Counted from the first letter of the stretch, positions 40,646 to 49,508 are shown. The stretch is 64,000 bases of DNA from Senimuribacter intestinalis (GCA_943192975.1 CALPCJ010000007.1:62001-126000), one strand, 5' to 3'. Notes: a model not told the origin generated them from the sequence alone. Made by a program: numbers and translations.

Positions 40646-41499
40646 GATTTCCTCTGCAAATACTCATATATTGATTCTGTCGCCTCCTTGAGACTCAGAA
40701 TGTTTTCTTCCACAGGAACGCCCTTTTCTTTGAGCTGGCACATCAGTTCCGTCACCGGCGGTACAGAAAGTCCGATTCCAGCCAGCCTGTCTCTCTGCGC
40801 GAAAATTTCTTTCGGTGTACCCGCCATGACCAGCTTTCCTTCGTCCATGACCAGCACTTTGTCCGACAGCGCTGCCACGTCCGCCATATTGTGGGAAACG
40901 AAAAGAATGATATTGTTCTGCGATTCATGCACCTGCTCAATCATAGAAAGTATATCCTTGTGCGCCCCCGGATCAAGTCCCGCAGTAGGCTCATCCAAAA
41001 TCAGCACATGGGGCTTCATGGCGATAACGCCTGCAATAGCTACCCGCCGTTTCTGCCCGCCGGAAAGCTCAAAGGGGGATCGATCTTTGATGTCCTCGTA
41101 GGAAAGCCCCACAAGCTCCAGTCCTTCCTTAACTCTGCTGTCAATTTCCTCCGGGGAAAGCCCCAGATTCTTCGGTCCAAATGCCACATCCAGCGCTACG
41201 GTTTCTTCAAAAAGCTGATACTCTGGATACTGGAACACCAACCCTACTTTTTTTCTAATATCCCTCATGCTGACACCGGGCTTCGTAATATCGATGCCGT
41301 CAATTTCGATGGAGCCGCTGTCCGCTTTCAAAAGTCCATTGAGGTGCTGCAGCAGGGTCGATTTTCCGGAGCCGGTATGTCCGATGATGCCGACGATTTC
41401 GCCGTCGTATATGTTAAAGTTAATATTGTCCAGCGCCTTCTGCTCGTCCGGCATACCTTTGGAATAAATATGGGATAAATTTCTTACTTGTATTGACAT
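40642..41499 (-). CDS. ecfA2: ECF transporter ATPase EcfA2
   Basis: 285 residues, ABC ATPase. Walker A GHTGSGKSTL, Q-loop VFQYPEYQLF, signature LSGGQKRR, Walker B VLILDEPTAGLD, switch His in VSHNM. Overlaps ecfA1 by 16 nt. The FEETVALDVAFGPKNLGLS stretch is typical of EcfA2. Confidence 0.96.
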   Translation of the reverse strand: MSIQVRNLSHIYSKGMPDEQKALDNINFNIYDGEIVGIIGHTGSGKSTLLQHLNGLLKADSGSIEIDGIDITKPGVSMRDIRKKVGLVFQYPEYQLFEETVALDVAFGPKNLGLSPEEIDSRVKEGLELVGLSYEDIKDRSPFELSGGQKRRVAIAGVIAMKPHVLILDEPTAGLDPGAHKDILSMIEQVHESQNNIILFVSHNMADVAALSDKVLVMDEGKLVMAGTPKEIFAQRDRLAGIGLSVPPVTELMCQLKEKGVPVEENILSLKEATESIYEYLQRKS

Positions 41500-42323
41500 A
41501 TGAATTCCACCAATCCTTCAGCGGTAATGATTTCCTTTGGAATTTTGATTCCGCGTTTTCTCAGCTTCTGGGCAAGTTCCACCGCAAGAGGCAAATCCAG
41601 ACTCGCTTCTCTGATCGTTTCTTCCTGTGCAAAGACTTCCTCCGGCGTGCCGTCAAGCAGCACATGTCCTCTATCCATAATAATGATTCGGTCAGCCTGC
41701 ACCGCTTCGTCCATAAAGTGGGTAATCAGCACTACAGTAATGCCCTCATCGTGGAGCTGTCTGATAATCTCCATGATTTCTTCTCTGCCTTTTGGATCCA
41801 GCATAGCAGTCGGCTCATCGAAAATGATGCATTCTGGTTTCATCGCTACTACTCCGGCAATAGCAATTCTCTGTTTTTGTCCTCCGGAAAGCATATGGGG
41901 AGATTTTTTCTTATATTTTCCCATATTGACTGCTGTCAACGCATCATCCACCCGTCTTCGGATTTCGACAGGGTCTATGCCCAGATTCTCAGGTCCAAAG
42001 GCCACATCATCCTCAACGATGGAGGAAACCAGCTGGTTGTCAGGATTCTGAAAGACCATCCCGGCGCTCTGCCGCACATCCCAAATGTGGTTGTCATCGC
42101 TGGTATCCCAACCTCTTACGAAAATCCTGCCGCCGCTTGGAAGAAGAAGTCCGTTCAGGTTCTTTGCCAATGTCGACTTGCCGGAGCCGTTTCTGCCGAT
42201 AATCGCAGTAAAACTGCCCCGCTCGATAGAAAGCGACACATCGTCAATAGCGCGGACCTTTTCGTCATCCTCTCCCGTCATATATTCAAAGATTAAATTC
42301 TCAATGCGAATGATATTTTCCAT
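41484..42323 (-). CDS. ecfA1: ECF transporter ATPase EcfA1
   Basis: 279 residues from ATG 42323 (AGAGG 5 nt upstream; ten in-frame codons before it are excluded). Walker A GRNGSGKSTLAKNL, Q-loop VFQNPDNQLV, signature LSGGQKQR, Walker B CIIFDEPTAMLD, switch His in ITHFM. Q-loop PDNQ versus PEYQ distinguishes A1 from A2. First gene of the operon. In many Firmicutes these genes follow rplQ; here the block has moved. Confidence 0.96.
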   Translation of the reverse strand: MENIIRIENLIFEYMTGEDDEKVRAIDDVSLSIERGSFTAIIGRNGSGKSTLAKNLNGLLLPSGGRIFVRGWDTSDDNHIWDVRQSAGMVFQNPDNQLVSSIVEDDVAFGPENLGIDPVEIRRRVDDALTAVNMGKYKKKSPHMLSGGQKQRIAIAGVVAMKPECIIFDEPTAMLDPKGREEIMEIIRQLHDEGITVVLITHFMDEAVQADRIIIMDRGHVLLDGTPEEVFAQEETIREASLDLPLAVELAQKLRKRGIKIPKEIITAEGLVEFICQYK

Positions 42324-42410
42324 ATACGCCTCTTGGTAATTATTGTTTAACAATTTATTTTACCACAATTACAAAAAATTTGCCATACTATAATTAGGAG
42401 GTGATAAAGT

Positions 42411-42539
42411 ATGGAATTCAACAAGTTTGCGGCGATTTCTCCAAGTGAGATGAAAATCATCGATGACGCTGAAAGAAAGCTCTCTGACCAGTGCGGTTGC
42501 CAAGTGGCTTTGATTGCTTATGATGTGAAGAGGGACTAA
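42411..42539 (+). CDS. Small protein of unknown function (42 aa)
   Basis: MEFNKFAAISPSEMKIIDDA continues to LIAYDVKRD; 42 residues. A strong TAGGAGGTGATAAAG site precedes the ATG, TATAAT lies about 20 nt upstream, and a clean terminator follows 22 nt after the stop, so the unit is a real transcribed gene. The product is soluble, with a CGC motif (residues 28-30) in LSDQCGCQVALIAYD. I do not recognise a family. Confidence 0.75.
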   Translation: MEFNKFAAISPSEMKIIDDAERKLSDQCGCQVALIAYDVKRD

Positions 42540-42560
42540 TTTCACAAAAAGAAGTCCCTA

Positions 42561-42600
42561 GAAAAAGACGGTAACCTGCTTCCAGATTACCGTCTTTTTT
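42561..42600. terminator. Terminator of the 42-aa gene and of the D,D-carboxypeptidase gene
   Basis: Stem AAAAAGACGGTAA / TTACCGTCTTTTT with a 12-nt loop. T-rich on both strands, so it works for the + strand small gene and the convergent minus-strand gene at 42627. Confidence 0.88.
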
Positions 42601-42626
42601 CAATTGGTGTATTTATTATTGCTAGC

Positions 42627-44312
42627 TTACCGTTTCTGTGCTACTTTGTCAGACCATGGTGTATATACTGTGTGACCGTCAATTTTCTTGTAGCCTCTTA
42701 CTTTGTAATAGTAAGTTTTTCCCTTTGTTGTGCTCTTGTTGAGCGCAGAGAGTTTCTTTGTTGTAACGATTTTCTTATAAGTTCCGTTCTTTTTCGTTGC
42801 TCTGTATACCTGATAGCCATCTACTGCGCCTCCTGTCTTTTTCCAGGAAATCGTAATTCCGCTGTTTCCAGTCTTTGTAGAAACTTTAACCTTGACTGCT
42901 TTCACCGCATCTTTTGCAGCATAGTACTGTTTTGCATATTCAATCAGCATGGTACTCTTTTCGTAACGCTCAGCTGTGCCTTCTGCCCCGAAAATTACAG
43001 AAACAATATTCTGAGTTTTACCCTCGATTGTCACAGGCACTGCAGTAACCATGTTTGCACCGGATCTGTTGGTTGTTCCGGTTTTCAGTCCGATTGCACC
43101 CAGATTGTAAATCAGCGTTCCATAAGTTGAAGTTGCAACAACACCTTCTCCAAAGGTTGGAAGTTCAATTTGTGTCTGTCCTGTAAATGCAGTCAGTTCC
43201 TTCTGATAGTTCTTCAGCAAATAGGATGCCAGTTTGAACATATCTTTTGCACTCATGGAATTCTGACGCTTTGCAGTTACTGCGCTGCTGTCATAGTTTG
43301 GAAGACCATGTACATTGTAAAATACAGCTGAGGAAAGCCCCAGTGCTTTTGCTCTTTTGTTCATCAGTTTTACAAATGCCTCTTCGGATCCGCTGACAGC
43401 TTCAGCCAGCGCAGTTCCACACTCATTAGCAGACGGCAACAAGAATCCTGCCAAAAGATCACGAACAGAAACTTCTTTTCCAAGTTCAAAATTATTTCTG
43501 CAAATACCGGTGCTGTCTTCGGAGTTTGCTTCCTCCATCACTGCTTCAGAAATTTTTACTTTCGTATCCAGTGAAATTTTACCTTTGTCAATTGCTTCCT
43601 GCACCAGCAGATAAGTCATCAATTTTGTAGTGGACGCCAGCTGGGTCTGTACATTTTCGTTACTTGCGTAAAGGATTTCTCCCGTGTCAGCGTTGCCGAC
43701 AATCGCACCGTGCAGAAAACTGAAATAACCATTTTTGTCAAGCTGATCGATGTCGATGCTGAAGTTCTTCTTCGTATTCACCGACAATGCATTTTTCCCA
43801 GTCAGCTTAGTTTCCAGACCAAAGGCAAATCCCAGATCTAAAATTTTCATGTAGATATCGTCTCCAGCTTTATACACGCTGTAGCCATAAGGCTTTCCGT
43901 CGATCTCCATGTTGGTCGGCGTTGTCATCCCCGGCGTGCTCAGGCTAATATCGTCCTGCCCTTCTTTTGGATTCTGGCTATATGTTACATCAAATGCTGC
44001 ATTCTCTCCACCGACAGCTTCATAGGCTTTTCCCGTGGTGAAGATGTACTTGCCACTTTCTTCATCGTATTTAAAATTCATCTGCTTCTCGCTTCCACTC
44101 AAAGCACTGCATAGATCTTTGACAGAAACATACATGTTATACGCATAGGACGCATTGTACGCTTTTACGGTCACAGGTTCATTTCCATCTACGCTGACTG
44201 CCAGATTGACTCTCTGCATCTGATCTCCTGCATAGACGGTTCCCATCGCGCCAAAACACATCGTCATGACGACAGATAAAACCAGGATTACACTGATTAG
44301 CTTTTTCTTCAT
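42627..44312 (-). CDS. D-alanyl-D-alanine carboxypeptidase (S11) with C-terminal FN3-like module
   Basis: 561 residues from ATG 44312 (AAGGAGATG upstream; 17 earlier codons excluded). Signal peptide 1-28; an N-terminal domain resembling the stalk-type copper-amine-oxidase-N fold (to about 150); then the S11 domain with STTK (catalytic Ser/Lys), SAN and KTG in order. A fibronectin-III-like module (about 470-561, GYQVYRATKKNGTYKK, YYYKVRGYKKIDG) follows, very close to that of the DUF4430 protein at 2926-4011. It trims peptidoglycan pentapeptides outside the cell. The stretch 44313-44541 holds promoter-like A/T-rich sequence and an inverted ATTCGGATT / AATCCGAAT pair. Confidence 0.92.
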   Translation of the reverse strand: MKKKLISVILVLSVVMTMCFGAMGTVYAGDQMQRVNLAVSVDGNEPVTVKAYNASYAYNMYVSVKDLCSALSGSEKQMNFKYDEESGKYIFTTGKAYEAVGGENAAFDVTYSQNPKEGQDDISLSTPGMTTPTNMEIDGKPYGYSVYKAGDDIYMKILDLGFAFGLETKLTGKNALSVNTKKNFSIDIDQLDKNGYFSFLHGAIVGNADTGEILYASNENVQTQLASTTKLMTYLLVQEAIDKGKISLDTKVKISEAVMEEANSEDSTGICRNNFELGKEVSVRDLLAGFLLPSANECGTALAEAVSGSEEAFVKLMNKRAKALGLSSAVFYNVHGLPNYDSSAVTAKRQNSMSAKDMFKLASYLLKNYQKELTAFTGQTQIELPTFGEGVVATSTYGTLIYNLGAIGLKTGTTNRSGANMVTAVPVTIEGKTQNIVSVIFGAEGTAERYEKSTMLIEYAKQYYAAKDAVKAVKVKVSTKTGNSGITISWKKTGGAVDGYQVYRATKKNGTYKKIVTTKKLSALNKSTTKGKTYYYKVRGYKKIDGHTVYTPWSDKVAQKR

Positions 44313-44541
44313 TTGATCATCTCCTTTTCTTTTGTGATATCTCACACTAGAAAGGACATGCAAATGTTGTGCCAGAAAAAGGTTATTCTGAAAACTCTTT
44401 TATTTTAGGAGATTCGGATTTTTTCTGCTGCTTTCTCCTCATCTTTTCGTCCGAAATTCCGTTTAAAGAATCCGAATTTTAGAACATGCGTCCGCTGTGT
44501 ACTTTAATATTAAAATTCTATGTTTTTCAAAGTCCCGCTTT

Positions 44542-45081
44542 CTAATCCATCATATAAATGCCAAAGAACCCCACCTTATCCTTCCCATGATCCCAGGAAA
44601 GTCCGCAGGTTTTACATAATTCTGCCACATTGATTCCGTAAGCAGAAAGGCAGGAAGCTCTCTTCTCCGGAAATCTACATGGCTCACCGCTCACCTTTGC
44701 ACAAGGGCTGCAAGCGCTGCATGGTCCTGCCATAATTGCCATACCTTTAATGCCCTTCGCCTCAAGTTCATTGATAAAAATTCTGATTTTTGCGTTATGT
44801 CTTTTCTTCAGCGAACCGGTCTCTGCGGAATCGGTGATGTCTCCTACCGGCTGAATGGTCTGCAAAACCAAGGCACGGCTGTATTTCATCACCTTGTCCT
44901 TCATTTCGGCAGGGGTACCGCAATCCGGCGGACAGCCATAATTTTTCCCAAAATTACCGCATTGGTTCATCTCGCAGTATTTACGAAATTCAAATTCAAA
45001 GACCAAATCCTTCGCATTCATAAATGCGCTGTTTTCAATACCTACCTCTTTAGCAATCCGTAAAATTTCCTGTTCTGTCAT
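44542..45081 (-). CDS. DUF2284 cysteine-rich metal-binding protein
   Basis: 179 residues with two cysteine clusters: CEMNQCGNFGKNYGCPPDCG near 35-55 and GPCSACSPCAKVSGEPCRFP near 120-138, plus Cys-x2-Cys near 160. This is the DUF2284 pattern, predicted to bind a metal or Fe-S cluster; no biochemical role is known to me. Short spacer to the upstream S-component gene, separated by its terminator, so independently transcribed. Confidence 0.85.
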   Translation of the reverse strand: MTEQEILRIAKEVGIENSAFMNAKDLVFEFEFRKYCEMNQCGNFGKNYGCPPDCGTPAEMKDKVMKYSRALVLQTIQPVGDITDSAETGSLKKRHNAKIRIFINELEAKGIKGMAIMAGPCSACSPCAKVSGEPCRFPEKRASCLSAYGINVAELCKTCGLSWDHGKDKVGFFGIYMMD

Positions 45082-45140
45082 AATTGTACCTCATTCAAAT
45101 ATGTTTCCACTGCGGTAATTATACCACAATCTCCCCAAAG

Positions 45141-45171
45141 AAAAAAGGAATCTTCCCCGCTGAAGATTCCT
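45141..45171 (-). terminator. Terminator of the S-component gene
   Basis: Stem AGGAATCTTC / GAAGATTCCT, 6-nt loop, then TTTTTTC on the minus strand. Confidence 0.85.
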
Positions 45172-45185
45172 CTGTCCGTCGCAAT

Positions 45186-45740
45186 TTATTTATAAGCAAA
45201 GAATTTTTTCGCCGGTGTTTTGCAAAGGGCGCTTGCTAATATGCAAGCAAGGACCATGCCCACTGCAAACTGCCCGATATTCCACGGCACACCGGAAAGC
45301 GGCGCAATGAAATTCCCATACATGACAGCTTCGGTCACATAATAGCCTGCCGTCATTTCAAGACCTGCGATGACCATTCCGATAACTTCCCCCACAGAAA
45401 TTCTACCCTCTTGCTGGTTTTTCCCTGACTTTTCCATTCTCTCCACAAAACTTCCCAAAATCCATGCCATAACCAGCTTAATCAGCAGCGTCCACGGCGC
45501 CCAAAAAGCATAACCGCCGATGATGTCACCCAAAGCCGAGCCGGCGCCTGCTGCCAGTGCACCACTTTTTTTGCCGAGTATCAAAACGGCAAGAAAAATC
45601 ATGGAGTCCCCCAAATGAACGTACCCCTGGGTAAACGGAATCGGCACTTTGATAAACATGGTCGCAATCATCACAAGGCACATCATCAAGGCCGTCATTA
45701 CCATTGTCGCTATTTGATTTCTATTTTCATTTCTAATCAT
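45186..45740 (-). CDS. ECF transporter S component, probably vitamin B6-related (PdxU2-like)
   Basis: 184 residues, six helices, PF07155-type. Family features: VPIPFTQGYVHLGDSMIFLA and GALAAGAGSALGDIIGGYAF. It lacks its own T and A genes, so it should use the EcfA1/A2/T module 3 kb away. The divergent MocR/PdxR-type gene points to pyridoxine or a related compound as substrate; that is inference from context. Confidence 0.72.
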   Translation of the reverse strand: MIRNENRNQIATMVMTALMMCLVMIATMFIKVPIPFTQGYVHLGDSMIFLAVLILGKKSGALAAGAGSALGDIIGGYAFWAPWTLLIKLVMAWILGSFVERMEKSGKNQQEGRISVGEVIGMVIAGLEMTAGYYVTEAVMYGNFIAPLSGVPWNIGQFAVGMVLACILASALCKTPAKKFFAYK

Positions 45741-45858
45741 AATTTCACCTGTTTCTATTGACTTTCTCTCTGTCAGTATTATAATAGCACTAAAGTGTTC
45801 TTAAAGAAACAGTCAGAATATATTATTCTTATATATACACTTTGGAGGTTTTTGCGAA
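45741..45858. promoter_or_regulatory. Divergent promoter/operator region between the S component and MocR genes
   Basis: The minus strand has TATAAT (near 45777-45782) preceded by a weak -35. The region contains CACTAAAGTG (45789-45798) and an ACACTTTGGAG element directly upstream of the MocR ATG. AAAGTGT and ACACTTT are inverted copies about 40 nt apart. MocR-type regulators bind repeated sites in such divergent regions, so these are operator candidates. Confidence 0.4.
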
Positions 45859-47244
45859 ATGAAGCCAATTACAATAGAGTTCAAAGACAGTTCTAAAACG
45901 CCTTTATACATACAGTTGTACAGACACATAAAAAGTGAAATTACCTGCAGCAATATGACCGCCGGAGAGAAACTGCCTTCGCTCCGCAGACTTTCTGCAG
46001 ATTTGTCCATCAGCATTACCACCACCGAGCAGGCGTACAACCAGCTTTTGGTAGAAGGCTACATCATCAGCAAGCCGCAGTCCGGCTACTATGTTGCCAA
46101 TGTGGCTGGCGGCAGTTCAGACAGAGGACTAACCCCAGAGACTGGTCTTGACCTCTCCTCTTATGCGGTACAGGAATCCCCTTACAAACAAGATTTGTCC
46201 TGCTTTGACTTTGGAAAATGGAAAAAATGCATGGCCCGTGTGCTTAACGACTACTCCCGTCTGCTGCTCTTTGAAAGCGACCCGCAGGGAGAAGGCGCCT
46301 TGCGCTTTGAGATTTCAAAGTACATCTATAACTCTCGCGGTGTTATCGCAAACCCGGAGCAGATTGTCATAGGCGCGGGTACCCAGCAACTGACCAGTCA
46401 CCTTTGCCGGATTCTGCGCAAAATCAGCGTAGACCATATCGCAACCGAGGATCCCGGTTATCTTCCAGTGCAAAACATTTTCCGCGACCACGGTTTTAGT
46501 ATTACGAAAATTCCTGTATCAGACGACGGAATCCATATAGAAAAACTGCCGACCAATATTCCTTCGGCAGTCTACGTCAGCCCCTCTAATCAGTTCCCTA
46601 CAGGCTCCGTTATGCCGGTGGGCAGACGCTACCGGCTTTTAGAGTGGGCAAAAGAAAATCACAGTTTTATATTAGAGGACGATTACGACAGCGAACTGCG
46701 TTACTTCGGAAAACCTGTGCCGGCGCTACAGGGTCTTGACGACAGCGGCAGGGTTGTCTACCTGGGCTCTTTTTCGTCCACTTTATTTCCCGCAGTCAAA
46801 ATCAGCTACATGGTGCTGCCGGAGTCAATGATGGAAATTTTCAACACCATTAAAACCGACTACACCCAGACCTGTTCCAAAACAGAGCAGCTAACCCTCG
46901 CCCTCTTTATGGAAGATGGGCTTTACTACACCAATATCAAAAAATTGCGCAAGCTTTACGGTCAAAAACTACAGATCGCACTTACCGCTTTTGCGTGCTT
47001 TGGCGTCGGCTTCGTCACACCGACCAATACCAACTCAGGAATCAACATCATCTTAAAAGTCCGCACAAAAAAATCCCCTGCGATCCTTTCTGAAATGGCT
47101 CGCTCCATCGGACTCAATGTACAGCCGGCTGCCAGCCTGACTGACCAAGATACCGCCGCCCTCATCTTTTATTATAATCAGATTCCACTCGGCGAAATGG
47201 AATCCAGCATTGCGGCTATGATCACATTGTGGAAAAGCTGCTGA
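45859..47244 (+). CDS. MocR/PdxR-type regulator (GntR wHTH + aminotransferase-like domain)
   Basis: 461 residues. The N-terminal winged helix (about 12-75: LYIQLYRHIKSEITCSNM, LPSLRRLSADLSIS) precedes a fold-type I aminotransferase domain (about 115-455). The PLP-ring Asp motif EDDYDSELRYFG is present. In GabR-like proteins the Schiff-base Lys lies in GTFSKSL; here the aligned sequence is GSFSSTLFPAVKISYM, so Lys is replaced by Ser. It may bind a vitamer without forming an internal aldimine. Divergent from the S-component gene it probably controls. Confidence 0.88.
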   Translation: MKPITIEFKDSSKTPLYIQLYRHIKSEITCSNMTAGEKLPSLRRLSADLSISITTTEQAYNQLLVEGYIISKPQSGYYVANVAGGSSDRGLTPETGLDLSSYAVQESPYKQDLSCFDFGKWKKCMARVLNDYSRLLLFESDPQGEGALRFEISKYIYNSRGVIANPEQIVIGAGTQQLTSHLCRILRKISVDHIATEDPGYLPVQNIFRDHGFSITKIPVSDDGIHIEKLPTNIPSAVYVSPSNQFPTGSVMPVGRRYRLLEWAKENHSFILEDDYDSELRYFGKPVPALQGLDDSGRVVYLGSFSSTLFPAVKISYMVLPESMMEIFNTIKTDYTQTCSKTEQLTLALFMEDGLYYTNIKKLRKLYGQKLQIALTAFACFGVGFVTPTNTNSGINIILKVRTKKSPAILSEMARSIGLNVQPAASLTDQDTAALIFYYNQIPLGEMESSIAAMITLWKSC

Positions 47245-47280
47245 TGTATCGCTTCGATTTTGCTAAATAGCTACAGAACC

Positions 47281-47608
47281 TGCACCATTTTCTTTAAATT
47301 TTAAGGCTATGGTGCAATTTTTCATCTCGACGCTTCTATTCTTGCACCATTTCCTTTCAAAATCGAGTCAATGGTGCGAATTTGACCGTCAACAGCTAGT
47401 TCAATAAGCGCTATGTTGAAAGTTATCTTAATTCAGCTTCCATTATTCCCCTTTTATTTCCATTATATCCATTATCATGCATACAATTCTGCCTTGTAGG
47501 TTATGCTCGACGCACCATACGCCCGATAAAAAGCAAAAATGGTGCACCTTTAGAAGCAGCCAACTTCAAATCCGCACCATTGGCCATCTATTTAAAGAAA
47601 ATGGGGCA
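47281..47608. repeat. Array B: alternating inverted TGCACCAT motifs, 20/26-nt spacers
   Basis: Block 1: TGCACCAT 47281, ATGGTGCA 47309, TGCACCAT 47343, ATGGTGCG 47371. Block 2: CGCACCAT 47511, ATGGTGCA 47539, CGCACCAT 47573, ATGGGGCA 47601. In both blocks the spacer within a pair is 20 nt and between pairs 26 nt (62-nt period), as in array C. The 132 nt between blocks (47379-47510) has no clear copy, so the array is interrupted. The last motif lies inside the final codons of the minus-strand gene at 47592. Confidence 0.88.
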
Positions 47609-48380
47609 AAAGTTGTGTTCTGACGACTTCATCAATCCAAGCGCTGTTACAACTGCCCTTGTTATCATCCTGTGTCAAAATTAAATCCTTGCCGATTACA
47701 AAACCATTCATCTGATAAGTGTACAGCTTATTTGCAGTGTTTTCGCAATATGTCATTTTACTTAAAAGCCCTAGATGCTCCCAGATTTTATAGCCGCCTA
47801 ATGGCAATTTGATGCGAAAATCCGGATAGAAATACTGCCCTGTAAATGACAAACGTTCCTCATATCGAAATGGAATGTGGTAATAGAACAATGTATTTGC
47901 AATAATGACTTCCGACTTAGAACGCACGAAAATTCCGCTTAAAGTTTCGTGAACCAGGTGCTGCGGTTCATACTCGCACTTTGGATAGTCAGCACTCGCC
48001 CAGTCCTGCAGTTTCTTCGCCGTAAATCTGCAGAATGCTCTTTGATAAGCCGGCGATAAGCCATGCAAAATATCCTTTTGTTCTGTGCTTTGATAGCTCT
48101 CCTGCAAATCTTCCAGCAGAATAATATTTTTTTCTGCTCGCCGATTTACCTCCTGCTGGATTCTTTTATCCAAAAGGCACCTCACTATCTGCGGATTCTT
48201 TGAGATATTTTCCTCAAGATATCCATTTTCAGTCCTATATTTGCGATAAAACACCGCATCGACTTTCCTCTCTCTCATTTTCAAAAATCCGTCCGGCGCT
48301 CTATTTAAAAACTGCTTACTTTGATATAGCTGCTGCTTCTGCTGTTTCAACTCATTTTCAATCAAAAAAGAAAAACTCAC
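47592..48380 (-). CDS. Hypothetical protein with PD-(D/E)XK-nuclease-like core
   Basis: 262 residues with a GTG start at 48380, 8 nt after a near-perfect GGAGGTGATT site; 16 earlier in-frame codons are excluded. The N-terminal half is helical and charged. The C-terminal half has RSKSEVIIANTLFYYHIPFR, YPDFRI and KIWEHLG: a Glu, an Asp and an Glu-x-His/Gly pattern matching a restriction-endonuclease fold (family of Firmicutes proteins reading YPDF ... WEH). Function unknown; DNA binding or cleavage is plausible. The stop region is part of array B. Confidence 0.65.
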   Translation of the reverse strand: MSFSFLIENELKQQKQQLYQSKQFLNRAPDGFLKMRERKVDAVFYRKYRTENGYLEENISKNPQIVRCLLDKRIQQEVNRRAEKNIILLEDLQESYQSTEQKDILHGLSPAYQRAFCRFTAKKLQDWASADYPKCEYEPQHLVHETLSGIFVRSKSEVIIANTLFYYHIPFRYEERLSFTGQYFYPDFRIKLPLGGYKIWEHLGLLSKMTYCENTANKLYTYQMNGFVIGKDLILTQDDNKGSCNSAWIDEVVRTQLLPHFL

Positions 48381-48457
48381 TCTAATCACCTCCATCTTTA
48401 TTGTGACATAATCGAGGCGAGATTTCAAGAAAGTTTTTCCTTATTTTACATTTTTTG

Positions 48458-49477
48458 CTATTTTTCTTCCGCGAACCCTATAAATCCGCTGGTCTTCGTC
48501 AGTACGCCGTCCTTGTCCACAAAAAGCGCTTCCACACCGTCAATACCCTCAATAAAGTCGACACCCTCTTCCACGCCCAACATGAGGCATATAGTCGCCA
48601 TAGCATCACAGTCGGCAGAGGTTCCTTTATCACCCACGAGACTTACACTAACGACATCGTTATTCACCGGCCATCCGGTTTCCACATCCAATATATGATG
48701 GTAATAAGTTCCGTCCGCTGCTTCAAATCCGCGCTCGTAAATGCCGGAAGTTACCACCGTTTTATTTGCAGCTTCCACATAGCCGACAATTTCTCCACTA
48801 TCAGAAAACGGCTTTTCAATACCAATTTTAAAGGCATCGCCGCCCCTATCGCCAATTACGATAATATTGCCGCCAAAGTTGACGACGGCGCTGGTAACGC
48901 CCAATTCTTCCAGACACTCCGCCGCACGGTCAGCCACATAGCCCTTTCCTATGCCGCCTAAGGTAATCTCTGCCTTAGGATTTTCCAGCGTCACATCATT
49001 TCCGTCAATCTTCACCGCCCGGTAGTCAACACCCTGCATAGCTTCCTCCACTGCCGCCGTAGAAGGCACCTTCGGCTCCGACTCATGAAAATCCCACAAA
49101 GCAGCTGCTTTTCCGATGGTGATATCAAACTTTCCGCCTGAAAGATCGCCATAATACAATGCCTTTTTCAGCAAAGAAACAGTTCGCAGGTCGCATGCAA
49201 CAGCCTTGCCGCCCGCATGATTTACCTTGTAAATATCACTGCCCTCAATGGTCGCACTGATCAGCGACTCGTACTCCACACATAATGCAAAAGCTGTGTT
49301 AATGGCATTCTCCGCATTCTCCTGCCCCATAGCTTCCATATCGTAAATTGTAATCTGACATAGAGTGTCCATGTAGTAACTTGTTTTTGATACCGGCTTT
49401 TCTGTACAGCCAGTCTGTGTTATAATAACAGAAGCAGTCATTATCGCAATGACCGCAATAGAAAGAAATTTTTTCAT
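48458..49477 (-). CDS. apbE: FAD:protein FMN transferase (ApbE), lipoprotein
   Basis: 339 residues from ATG 49477. Signal peptide with lipobox ITQTGC (Cys about 22), so it is tethered outside the membrane. ApbE motifs: YYMDTLCQITIY, LGGIGKGYVADRA, NFGGN, HHILDVETGWP and SADCDAMAT with metal Asp. It attaches FMN to Thr/Ser of extracytoplasmic proteins such as RnfG, NqrC or EET reductases. Divergent from the EetA/EetB-like pair. Confidence 0.94.
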   Translation of the reverse strand: MKKFLSIAVIAIMTASVIITQTGCTEKPVSKTSYYMDTLCQITIYDMEAMGQENAENAINTAFALCVEYESLISATIEGSDIYKVNHAGGKAVACDLRTVSLLKKALYYGDLSGGKFDITIGKAAALWDFHESEPKVPSTAAVEEAMQGVDYRAVKIDGNDVTLENPKAEITLGGIGKGYVADRAAECLEELGVTSAVVNFGGNIIVIGDRGGDAFKIGIEKPFSDSGEIVGYVEAANKTVVTSGIYERGFEAADGTYYHHILDVETGWPVNNDVVSVSLVGDKGTSADCDAMATICLMLGVEEGVDFIEGIDGVEALFVDKDGVLTKTSGFIGFAEEK

Positions 49478-49508
49478 TACATATACCTCAAACTTTATTG
49501 GAGTTTTT

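Noticed and set aside
39848..42323. Second ECF module as another cobalamin transporter
   Set aside because: No riboswitch and no adjacent S component; separate EcfA1/EcfA2 genes are typical of the shared group II module.
47379..47510. Small gene inside the gap of array B
   Set aside because: No start codon with a ribosome site and no frame longer than about 30 codons was noticed on either strand.
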